5,052 bases of DNA from Myxococcales bacterium (GCA_003153875.1 PMBY01000154.1:715-5766), one strand, 5' to 3'. Numbered from the stretch's first letter, positions 1-5,052 are shown. Numbers and translations: made by a program. The notes: generated by a model not told the origin, from the sequence alone.

Positions 1-749
1 CCGCCGACGACGCGCGCGAGTCGGCGTCGGATGACGTCACCCACGACACGCTCCTGCGCGGGCGGGTCAAGCTGATCCAGCCGGTGCACGGTTTCCGATC
101 CAGTCTGGATCCGGTGCTGCTCGCGGGTTTCATCCAAGCCCCCTACGGCCATTTTCTGGACATTGGCTGCGGCACGGGCGCGCTGGCTTTCTTGCTACTG
201 GCGCGCGATGCAGCGGCCACTGGATTGGGCGTGGAAATCCAGCCGCGTCTCGCAGGCCTGGCGATTCGATCGGTCGAAGCAAATGGTTTCGGCGCGCGTT
301 TCGCCGTGGTGGCGTCTGACGTGCGCGACGTGGGGAGTGTGCTGCCCGCGGCTTTCGATCTGGTGGCGAGCAACCCGCCGTTTCGGCCCTTGGGCCAAGG
401 GGTGTTGCCACCCCAGGCAGAGCGTTCGCTGGCCCATCACGAGGTCGCGCTCACCCTGGCCGAGTGGCTGGAAGTGGCCAAGGCGGCCCTGCGGCCCGAA
501 GGCCGACTGGCTGCGATCTACCCGGCCGATCGCCTCGAAGAAATGCGCGCGGCCCTGGCCGCAAGGGGACTGGCCATGTCCCGCCTGCGCATGGTGCAGG
601 CGCAGGCCGGCGCGCGGGCCAGCCGCTTCTGCTTCGAGGCGCGGTGGTCGGCTCTAGTTGTGGAGACGCAGACCGAAGCGCCGCTGGTCGTGCACGAGCA
701 GGGCAAGTATTCAGCGGAGGTGCGGCACATGCTGGGGGAAGAGTCGTGA
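1..749 (+). CDS. tRNA1(Val) A37 N6-methyltransferase-like protein (TrmN6/YfiC, COG4123), 5' partial
   Basis: The frame is open from the window edge (first full codon at base 3) to TGA at 747-749, giving 248 visible residues. A Rossmann-type SAM-dependent methyltransferase is clear: the SAM-binding motif I FLDIGCGTG is at visible residues 51-59, and the N6-adenine catalytic motif NPPF is at residues 124-127. Before motif I, the stretch around RGRVKLIQP and the following GFRSSLDPVLLA match the start of COG4123 proteins. E. coli TrmN6 methylates A37 of tRNA1(Val) in the cytoplasm. The visible length already equals that family's usual size (about 245 aa), and the characteristic N-terminal stretch lies well upstream of the GTG at base 84. 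The true start is therefore probably just outside the window, and GTG 84 would remove conserved sequence. The exact substrate in this organism is inferred; another tRNA or rRNA adenine is possible. The stop overlaps the pgpA start, which suggests co-translation. Confidence 0.85.
   Translation, partial: ADDARESASDDVTHDTLLRGRVKLIQPVHGFRSSLDPVLLAGFIQAPYGHFLDIGCGTGALAFLLLARDAAATGLGVEIQPRLAGLAIRSVEANGFGARFAVVASDVRDVGSVLPAAFDLVASNPPFRPLGQGVLPPQAERSLAHHEVALTLAEWLEVAKAALRPEGRLAAIYPADRLEEMRAALAARGLAMSRLRMVQAQAGARASRFCFEARWSALVVETQTEAPLVVHEQGKYSAEVRHMLGEES
734..741 (+). promoter_or_regulatory. Ribosome binding site of pgpA
   Basis: A purine run (GGGGGAAG) lies inside the end of the methyltransferase gene, 4-6 bases before the GTG at 746. 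It supports GTG 746 as the pgpA start and rejects the much longer same-frame reading from 464, whose extra N-terminal part is only a shadow of the methyltransferase gene. Confidence 0.6.
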
Positions 750-1204
750 GCTATCGCGTGGCCTACATTCTGGCCATCTGGTTCGGCTGCGGCCGAGTGC
801 CCAAGGCGCCCGGGACCGCAGGCACAGTGGGCGCGATTCCCCTCTATCTTCTGCTGGCCCACACCGGTGGTTGGCCGGCGGTTGCAGTCGCAGCCGTGGT
901 CATCACGGCCGTGGGCGTGTGGGCATCGAATCAAGTAGTGCGCAAACTCGGAATCAAGGATCCACAGATCGTCTGCATCGACGAGGTGGCTGGCGTGCTT
1001 ATCACCTTGCTTGCGGCGCCGACAAATTGGATCGGCCTTGTGGCCGGCGTGGCCTTGTTCCGCCTGTTTGACCAATTCAAGCCCTGGCCTGCGCGCGCCG
1101 CTGAAAGCCTGCCCGAGGGCTGGGGCGTGATGATGGATGACGTGGCTGCCGGCGCCTGGGGCGCGGTGTTCTTGCTGGGCGCGCGCGCCGCCGGCTGGCT
1201 GTGA
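746..1204 (+). CDS. pgpA: Phosphatidylglycerophosphatase A (PgpA)
   Basis: This 152-aa integral inner-membrane enzyme removes the phosphate from phosphatidylglycerol-phosphate to give phosphatidylglycerol, a step in phospholipid and cardiolipin synthesis. All family signatures are present: KAPGTAGT near residues 18-25, the acidic IDEVAG motif around residue 80, FRLFDQFKPWP around residues 105-115, and GWGVMMDDVAAG near residues 126-137, whose paired Asp residues belong to the presumed active site. Several hydrophobic stretches (about residues 5-15, 28-58, 83-110, 135-152) fit the multi-pass topology. The length is usual for the family. The GTG start overlaps the preceding TGA in GTGA and has a purine-rich ribosome site. 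The N-terminus (SYRVAYILAIWFGCG) aligns with the normal start of the family. In many bacteria cinA follows pgpA. Here the next gene is an expansin-type gene on the opposite strand, beginning 4 bases beyond the stop. Confidence 0.93.
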   Translation: MSYRVAYILAIWFGCGRVPKAPGTAGTVGAIPLYLLLAHTGGWPAVAVAAVVITAVGVWASNQVVRKLGIKDPQIVCIDEVAGVLITLLAAPTNWIGLVAGVALFRLFDQFKPWPARAAESLPEGWGVMMDDVAAGAWGAVFLLGARAAGWL

Positions 1205-1208
1205 AGTC

Positions 1209-2894
1209 CTAGAACTGCACGCCGGTGTCGATGTAGTAGAAATCGCGGTAGAAACTGGCCAGGGCTGTGTCGGTGGTGGCCGGTGGATCCCAACTCTTCA
1301 CGGCTTGCTCCGACACCAGTGCATGTCCCGACGCATCCGTGAATCGCAGGGCCAAGGGCAGTGTGAATGGCCCTTTGCCTTGCGGAAGCACCCATGTGCC
1401 AAAGCGTTCCTGCGGCCTGGCTTGCGTGTAGTTGGGATCCCGTATCAGCGCCACCCACTCGCCAGAGGGAAGTCTGGCCTCGACACTCACCAACGAACCC
1501 AGACCCGCCATATTCACCACACTGAAAGAGAAGTAGTACGCGCCCCCATTCTTCACAAGAATGTGGATGTTGCCCTTCACCGGGCAAGGCACGCGACGGT
1601 ACCGGGTTGGGATGACCCCGTCCACCATCATTCCATTGGCGTCACCTGTCTGCAGGCGCGACATGGCGATGTCCGAGAGATCGAGGTGCAGGCTCTCGTT
1701 GGGCAGGGGGTCGTGGTCGGCCGGCACCACCGATGATTGCGTGGAAGGCGGAAGCGGACAGCCGTACTTGAAATCCGAAACCTCGCCGCAATGGTCGCGT
1801 CCCGAGCCGCAGCACCACTTGGAATTGGCCGAGCAGGGGCAGGAATCCACAATCTGGAGCACGACGGGCGGCGTGTAGCCGGTCTCTCCCTGCTGGTAGT
1901 CGGTGCCGTCCTTCTTGGTGCGCACCAACTGAAAGCACTCGCCGCAGCTTAGATAGTTGTCGTTGTCGCCGGGAAGATCAGGCCAGAACTGCGTGTAGTA
2001 GTCGCCGTCAGGGGCCGCGAAGTTTCCTCGCAACGTGATGGTGGGAGGGTCGGCGCAGAGATCCGGGTATGTCTTGCAGAAAGTCGTGCACAGCCCCTGT
2101 AGCGACGCGTCCGTGAATTTGAAGGCAGTGGTGCAAAGCCCGTAAAGACCGAACGCGCAGGCCCCACCGTAGGTCAGCCCGAAGTGCGTGGATCGCGAAT
2201 AGTGCCAGGGCTCGTTGTCACTGACACAATGGACTTCCGGCCATTGGCCTGATGTGCACGCCTTGCTGCTGACCACCGTACATTGAGCCGCGCCCGGTCC
2301 CCCGCACTTGCTGCAGTCTTCAGATTTGTCGTCGTTGCTGCAGTACTGAGCACAACACACGCCATTGGTCATCGCCCAGGCGCCGCAGTTGGTTCCGGCG
2401 TCAGGACGGGGTCCGGGATGGCGCAAAGAAGGATCCTCGGAAACGGCCGGCCCTATGCAGACAAGCGGCGCATCGGGTGCGCTGAGACCTGCGTCGGGGG
2501 TCGAGCCGCTTCCGCCGCAGCCGCCTGAGCCGCTACAGTTGCTGCCAGAGGTTCCGGCCGGGCCACTGCCACCTTCACCGGTCGAGCCTCCAGCCTCGGT
2601 CGCGCCGCCTGTTTCTGTCGAGCCAGCGGCTCCAGTCGAGCCACCTCCGCCAGTCCCGGCCACCGGAACGTCCACGCTGGCATCGGAAGTCGCGCTCCTG
2701 CCGGCGCAACCGCCGCCACCCTGACAGGTGCCGCCCGAGGTGCCGGCCGCCGCATCCTGTCCGGCGCTCTCGATGGCCGCGGTCTGCATGCAGCTTGCCA
2801 CGAGAAAACAGGAAAGAAGAACACCCGCGATCCGGGCTGGGCTTCGACCGTGGCCGCATTCTTCGGGATGCGTAGGATCGTGCTCCGTGGTCAT
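1209..2894 (-). CDS. Expansin-family lipoprotein with Gly/Ser/Thr linker and Cys-rich module
   Basis: This 561-aa exported protein has a type II signal peptide ending in the lipobox LVASC (lipidated Cys35). A Gly/Ser/Thr-rich linker (about 45-135) and a Cys-rich module (about 170-223) follow, then a two-domain expansin. D1 (about 236-437, GH45-like double-psi barrel) shows GGACAFG (243-249), SCGEC (316-320), SCPC (351-354), HLDLSD (403-408, the counterpart of the expansin HFD motif with its conserved Asp) and YRRVPC (432-437). D2 (about 438-545, CBM63-like) has Trp480, Trp501 and Trp535 plus several Tyr residues for polysaccharide binding. Expansins loosen cellulose or other wall polymers without hydrolysis, so a surface role on plant, algal or bacterial walls is likely, but the substrate is not readable. 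D1 is longer than usual, with a Cys-containing insert at about 252-315. ATG 2894 is the only start giving a complete signal peptide; no strong ribosome site precedes it. The gene lies 61 bases after the TPR-like gene in the same direction. Confidence 0.88.
   Translation of the reverse strand: MTTEHDPTHPEECGHGRSPARIAGVLLSCFLVASCMQTAAIESAGQDAAAGTSGGTCQGGGGCAGRSATSDASVDVPVAGTGGGGSTGAAGSTETGGATEAGGSTGEGGSGPAGTSGSNCSGSGGCGGSGSTPDAGLSAPDAPLVCIGPAVSEDPSLRHPGPRPDAGTNCGAWAMTNGVCCAQYCSNDDKSEDCSKCGGPGAAQCTVVSSKACTSGQWPEVHCVSDNEPWHYSRSTHFGLTYGGACAFGLYGLCTTAFKFTDASLQGLCTTFCKTYPDLCADPPTITLRGNFAAPDGDYYTQFWPDLPGDNDNYLSCGECFQLVRTKKDGTDYQQGETGYTPPVVLQIVDSCPCSANSKWCCGSGRDHCGEVSDFKYGCPLPPSTQSSVVPADHDPLPNESLHLDLSDIAMSRLQTGDANGMMVDGVIPTRYRRVPCPVKGNIHILVKNGGAYYFSFSVVNMAGLGSLVSVEARLPSGEWVALIRDPNYTQARPQERFGTWVLPQGKGPFTLPLALRFTDASGHALVSEQAVKSWDPPATTDTALASFYRDFYYIDTGVQF
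2490..2762 (-). repeat. Low-complexity Gly/Ser/Thr-coding linker with repeated GTCGAGCC
   Basis: This part of the lipoprotein gene codes for residues about 45-135, dominated by Gly, Ser, Thr and Ala (for example TGGGGSTGAAGSTETGG). On the + strand the octamer GTCGAGCC recurs at 2500, 2581, 2617 and 2635, with spacings of 81, 36 and 18 bases, all multiples of nine. This fits growth by in-frame duplication. The linker probably carries the binding domains away from the membrane anchor and may vary in length between strains. Confidence 0.7.
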
Positions 2895-2931
2895 GCCCGA
2901 ATTGTGGCATACACGGCCCGACGGCGCATTT

Positions 2932-2950
2932 CGATCTGATCGCTAGATCG
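2932..2950 (-). other. Small inverted repeat between the TPR-like and expansin genes
   Basis: CGATCT (2932-2937) and AGATCG (2945-2950) are perfect 6-base arms around a 7-base loop that itself contains GATC. The repeat begins 5 bases past the TPR-like stop (2956-2958) and lies 37 bases before the lipoprotein start. No T-run follows on the - strand, so it is not a standard intrinsic terminator. It could be a weak attenuator or mRNA-processing hairpin, or chance. Confidence 0.3.
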
Positions 2951-2955
2951 CCGCG

Positions 2956-3726
2956 CTACGGGCTCTTCCTGGTGGCGGACTGCTCGACCAAGCCGCGAAA
3001 CACGCCTCGCGGATAGAGCCTGTGGTAACGGGCGACCAGCGCCGAGGCATCGCTGTCGTGGTGGGCAACCGCCGCCTCGACCAACATGACCAGGGCCTCT
3101 TCCGACAGCTCGCCCTTGGGATGACGATCCAGATACGCGGTCAACAGCACACGTGCGCGCGCAGGATTCTGTTCCACGCGCAGGGCTCGCATGGCATCGA
3201 GGAGAAGCCCCAGGCCATCAGGCGACGCAGCCTTTGTCACGCGCTTGGGTCGTGCAACCGACGCTGTCTCGTCGGCGATCTGCGGCTGCGGCGGGACAAC
3301 CGGCTCTGTGGCTGTCTGTGGCAGGCCGGGCAGCGCGGGCCTTTCGCCGAGCGCGTGGCGCGGCCCCTGCGCAGGAGCTGCTGGCGTGGGGCTCGGCGCA
3401 CTGGGAACGATGCTATCAAGAGCGTGCGCCAGCCAGGCCGGCCACTGCGCCAACGCGGCACTTGTACAGAAGCCACACACAACCAAGGCAACTACTGCGA
3501 AAGCGAGACGCAACTTCGCAGACCGGTATGGGCGCTCGGCCGGCAGAGCCAGCCACGCGCGTTCTTTGCGTCCTGGGGGAGACTGGTAGGGAGTCGTCTC
3601 GCGAAGCAAAGACAGAGCCCACTTGGCGGAAGGATCCGAGACGCTGTCCTCGGCCATGGACAATCGCACGGGATCCTGTTCCATGATGGACGGGCCTGTG
3701 GGTGGGGGTTCTTGTGGCGATGTCAT
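2956..3726 (-). CDS. Single-pass membrane protein with C-terminal TPR-like region, candidate ECF sigma partner
   Basis: This 256-aa protein has about 70 cytoplasmic residues, including a basic segment with PPGRKERAWLAL (50-61). One membrane helix follows at about 73-93, then a Pro/Ala/Gln-rich extracytoplasmic linker (about 105-165) and an Ala/Leu-rich helical region (about 171-246). Within that region LLLDAMRALRVEQNPARARV, YLDRHPKGEL, SEEALVMLVEAA and YHRLYPRG resemble tetratricopeptide (YbgF-like) helix pairs. No HxxxCxxC zinc anti-sigma motif is visible. Its start overlaps the sigma gene stop (ATGA), so the two are probably translated together. The position and topology suggest a membrane regulator that holds or senses for the sigma factor through its N-terminal part, with the TPR-like region receiving an envelope signal. 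This role is inferred. The ATG is supported by AGGGAG about 9 bases upstream. An unusual CGFC sits inside the membrane helix (84-87). Confidence 0.75.
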   Translation of the reverse strand: MTSPQEPPPTGPSIMEQDPVRLSMAEDSVSDPSAKWALSLLRETTPYQSPPGRKERAWLALPAERPYRSAKLRLAFAVVALVVCGFCTSAALAQWPAWLAHALDSIVPSAPSPTPAAPAQGPRHALGERPALPGLPQTATEPVVPPQPQIADETASVARPKRVTKAASPDGLGLLLDAMRALRVEQNPARARVLLTAYLDRHPKGELSEEALVMLVEAAVAHHDSDASALVARYHRLYPRGVFRGLVEQSATRKSP

Positions 3727-4340
3727 GGTCCTACGCTCCCTAGCGTGCTGGTGCTCGATTCATTCCGTTGCTCGTGCCGGGCCAGCGATCTGTGTTGCTT
3801 GGCAGCGAGCGCAAAGAAATCCTTGCGAGCGTGGTGCAGCCGAGTCCAAACCGTCTTCAGTGGAATTCCCTGAATCTGCGAAATCTGCGCCCCGGACAGG
3901 CCTTCGATCTCGAAAAGGATGAAGGTGCTACGTCGCGCCTCGCGGATCTTGCCGAGCATCGCGTACAGGACGCGTTGGTTCTCTTTCTTCTCGAGCGCAG
4001 TCGCAGGATTCTGGCTGGCATGCGGCAGGATGTCTGGTTCCTCCACGCGCCGCTTGGTGAAGATGTGTCTGGTCCAGGTGCGACGGCGAAAATCGCGAAC
4101 CTGACGCTGCGTGATCCGGTAGAGCCAGCCTGGCAAGTTCCCACCGTCGAAATCGCCCAGACGGCGGCGCACCACCAGGAAGACCTCTTGAGCGATGTCG
4201 TCGCGATCCGCATCCGGACCGCCCAGCGCCCGAATCCAACGGCAGACCTCGTCGAACCACTCGTGATAGATCCGTTCGAATCCGCCACCACCGGGCGTAC
4301 CTCGCCATCGCTCAGCGGTGTTAAGTCCGCTTTGGCCCAT
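3723..4340 (-). CDS. ECF-type RNA polymerase sigma factor (sigma-70 family)
   Basis: This 205-aa protein (215 aa if the GTG at 4370 is used) directs RNA polymerase to a specific promoter set. Sigma region 2 spans about residues 21-87: FERIYHEWFDEVCRWIRALG, then DADRDDIAQEVFLVV, the DDxxQEVF-type core-binding motif, then GWLYRITQRQVRDFRRR. A charged linker of about 28 residues follows. Region 4 spans about 116-180, with LEKKENQRVLYAML, FILFEIEGLSGAQISQIQGI and KTVWTRLHHARKDF, a helix-turn-helix that reads the -35 element. No extra domain is seen except a Ser/Thr-rich tail. The start is uncertain: neither ATG 4340 nor GTG 4370 has a clear ribosome site. I chose ATG because the ten codons before it have poor G/C third positions. 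The gene overlaps the TPR-like membrane protein gene by 4 bases and is divergent from the secreted-protein gene. These neighbours and the expansin gene are its likeliest targets. Confidence 0.88.
   Translation of the reverse strand: MGQSGLNTAERWRGTPGGGGFERIYHEWFDEVCRWIRALGGPDADRDDIAQEVFLVVRRRLGDFDGGNLPGWLYRITQRQVRDFRRRTWTRHIFTKRRVEEPDILPHASQNPATALEKKENQRVLYAMLGKIREARRSTFILFEIEGLSGAQISQIQGIPLKTVWTRLHHARKDFFALAAKQHRSLARHEQRNESSTSTLGSVGP
3733..3746 (-). promoter_or_regulatory. Ribosome site displayed in a hairpin loop before the TPR-like gene
   Basis: In the mRNA sense the sequence reads ACGCT-AGGG-AGCGT: a perfect 5-base stem with the Shine-Dalgarno core AGGG as its four-base loop. The ATG (3724-3726) follows the AGGGAG by 9 bases. 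The element lies in the 3' end of the sigma gene, where it could tune translation of the coupled downstream gene. The purine site is solid; a function for the stem is speculative. Confidence 0.4.
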
Positions 4341-4375
4341 TTGAACTTGCAAGGATACTACAGACTGCACTTAAC
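4320..4375. repeat. Inverted repeat GTTAAGT / ACTTAAC around the sigma gene start
   Basis: Perfect 7-base arms lie at 4320-4326 and 4369-4375, with 42 bases between them. They bracket both candidate start codons of the sigma gene in a locally AT-richer patch of otherwise GC-rich DNA. Paired operator half-sites are possible, but a chance repeat cannot be excluded. Confidence 0.25.
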
Positions 4376-4485
4376 TGATGTAGGGCACACCAGTGGCGAT
4401 ACCTTCACGAAGAATTCGGCCCGTTCCTGCGATGGCTCGCCCGTATGGCCCTATCCCCGAGGGTGCGTTCGGATATGGACTCGGT
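4341..4485. promoter_or_regulatory. Divergent intergenic control region
   Basis: About 145 bases separate the sigma gene start (4340) from the chosen start of the divergent secreted-protein gene (4486), so promoters for both directions should lie here. The part at 4341-4380 is AT-richer than its surroundings. I could not find a convincing sigma-70 or ECF promoter pair with correct spacing. If the secreted-protein gene starts at an upstream in-frame codon (GTG 4393 or ATG 4432), the region shrinks to 52 or 91 bases. Confidence 0.4.
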
Positions 4486-5052
4486 GTGAGGGCATGTCGG
4501 CATTTGCGTTCATGCGTTATCGCGACGACCCTGCTCGCGACAACGGGACGGGCGCATGCCTCTGATGACGCGCCCAAGACCGCAGAATCTCCGGCGACCG
4601 AGAGCAGTGGGTCGACCGCGCCAGCGTTGGTTGACCCGGTGGTTGGCGAAAGCCTTTGCCCGCTGCCCGACGCCATCTGGCAAGAGCTTGTCACGCTGGT
4701 CCCGCGCGAACGCCTGATCGCGCGATTGCGCGGGCCCAGCAAGCCCAACGCCTCCATCCAGATCGAAGACCTGGGCGCGATGTTTCGCGTCTCCGTGCTC
4801 AACAAGGTTCGCGAGTATCGCGAGGAGGCCCGGGAGTGCGCGTACCGCGCAAAAGTGGCGGCTCTTTTCGCTGCCCTGATCATCGATCCCACGGCGCTGA
4901 TCAACGCCGGTCTTTGCGAACGGCCGCCTTGTTCACCACCCCCCGAACCAGCGCCGCCGACCCCGATTGAAACCCCAGTCCCTCCTCCTGCTCCCGCTCC
5001 TCCGCCGCTTCCGATGGTCCGCCTGGAGCTGAGCCCCACCTTCGTCACCGGA
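4486..5052 (+). CDS. Secreted protein with Cys/Arg/Ala helix and Pro-rich linker, 3' partial, function unknown
   Basis: The frame is open to the window end, giving 189 visible residues with no stop. A signal peptide is clear: basic n-region RACRHLR, hydrophobic CVIATTLLATTG, and cleavage after AHA at about residue 25. After a Ser/Thr/Ala spacer comes a small domain (about 55-137) with SLCPLPDAIWQELVTLVP, a strand-rich part ASIQIEDLGAMFRVSV, and a helix rich in Arg/Glu/Ala reading YREEARECAYRAKVAALFAA. A Cys/Pro-rich linker (about 144-176) leads into MVRLELSPTFVTG, possibly the first strand of a C-terminal domain such as an outer-membrane barrel (guess). I do not recognise a named family. The gene is divergent from the ECF sigma gene, so it may be a target of, or signal source for, that system. 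GTG 4486 gives a normal-length signal peptide. In-frame ATG 4432 and GTG 4393 (with AGGG 7 bases upstream) are alternatives that lengthen the n-region. Confidence 0.7.
   Translation, partial: MRACRHLRSCVIATTLLATTGRAHASDDAPKTAESPATESSGSTAPALVDPVVGESLCPLPDAIWQELVTLVPRERLIARLRGPSKPNASIQIEDLGAMFRVSVLNKVREYREEARECAYRAKVAALFAALIIDPTALINAGLCERPPCSPPPEPAPPTPIETPVPPPAPAPPPLPMVRLELSPTFVTG

Noticed and set aside
464..745. Same-frame upstream extension of pgpA beginning at 464
   Set aside because: The extra 94 codons lie wholly inside the methyltransferase gene and read as Arg/Gly-rich noise. PgpA homology begins at the GTG at 746.
84..749. Full-length methyltransferase starting at GTG 84
   Set aside because: Conserved family residues (TLLRGRVKLIQP) are encoded upstream in the same open frame, so the gene is truncated by the window, not started at 84.
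1178..1189. 12-base perfect palindrome GGCGCGCGCGCC near the end of pgpA, considered as a terminator stem or binding site
   Set aside because: It codes for Gly-Ala-Arg-Ala in frame, has no loop or T-run, and is expected from GC-rich sequence.
2365..2724. Pro/Ala-rich + strand open frame opposite the lipoprotein linker
   Set aside because: Its Pro/Val/Glu repeats are simply the reverse complement of the Gly/Ser/Thr linker codons.
2956..3726. Zinc-binding anti-sigma factor
   Set aside because: No HxxxCxxC motif is present in the N-terminal part. Only the gene order and membrane topology support a sigma-partner role.
3022..3873. A 283-codon + strand open frame opposite the TPR-like gene, and another at 3768-4565 opposite the sigma gene
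   Set aside because: Both are antisense to well-supported genes, with Arg/Gln-rich or incoherent composition and no recognisable motif.
4411..4427. GGAAC (- strand, 4427 to 4423) followed by CGTGAA as an ECF autoregulatory promoter for the sigma gene
   Set aside because: Only 13 bases separate the two elements, whereas ECF promoters usually have about 16-17. A five-base match alone is not enough.
4371..5048. A 225-codon open frame on the - strand, antisense to the secreted-protein gene
   Set aside because: It is Gly/Ser/Arg-rich with no domain, and the + strand reading has a signal peptide, a folded-looking domain and better third-position G/C. It is a shadow of high-GC coding DNA.

Overview
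The window looks like chromosomal DNA from a high-GC Myxococcota (myxobacterial) bacterium, probably close to the Polyangiales. The grounds are high G+C with G/C-biased third codon positions, a lipoprotein with a long Gly/Ser/Thr linker studded with 'PDAG'-type motifs, an ECF sigma factor paired with a transmembrane TPR-like protein instead of a zinc-binding anti-sigma factor, and a secreted protein with a Pro-rich linker. This placement is inference, because the window holds no rRNA or other phylogenetic marker.

Left block (1-1204, + strand): a 5'-truncated COG4123/TrmN6-type N6-adenine methyltransferase is followed, with a 4-base GTGA stop/start overlap, by pgpA (phosphatidylglycerophosphatase A, phospholipid synthesis). 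Both are housekeeping genes and are probably translated together.

Central block (1209-4340, - strand, read right to left): an ECF sigma factor gene overlaps by 4 bases (ATGA) a gene for a single-pass membrane protein with a C-terminal TPR-like region, a candidate partner or regulator of the sigma factor. After a 61-base gap comes a large gene for an expansin-type lipoprotein: lipobox, low-complexity linker, an unassigned Cys-rich module, expansin domain D1 (double-psi beta-barrel) and domain D2 (CBM63-like). The three genes could form one operon in which an envelope or cell-contact signal controls a polysaccharide-loosening surface protein. The expansin gene converges on pgpA with only 4 bases between the stop codons.

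Right block (4341-5052): a divergent control region of about 145 bases separates the sigma gene from a + strand gene that runs off the window. That gene encodes a signal peptide, a short globular region ending in a Cys/Arg/Ala-rich helix, a Pro-rich linker and the start of a further domain. I have the impression that sigma, membrane TPR-like and divergent secreted proteins of this kind recur together in myxobacteria. If so, the trio is a candidate undescribed signalling unit, here with an expansin gene attached.

No tRNA, rRNA, CRISPR array, insertion sequence or phage gene was seen.
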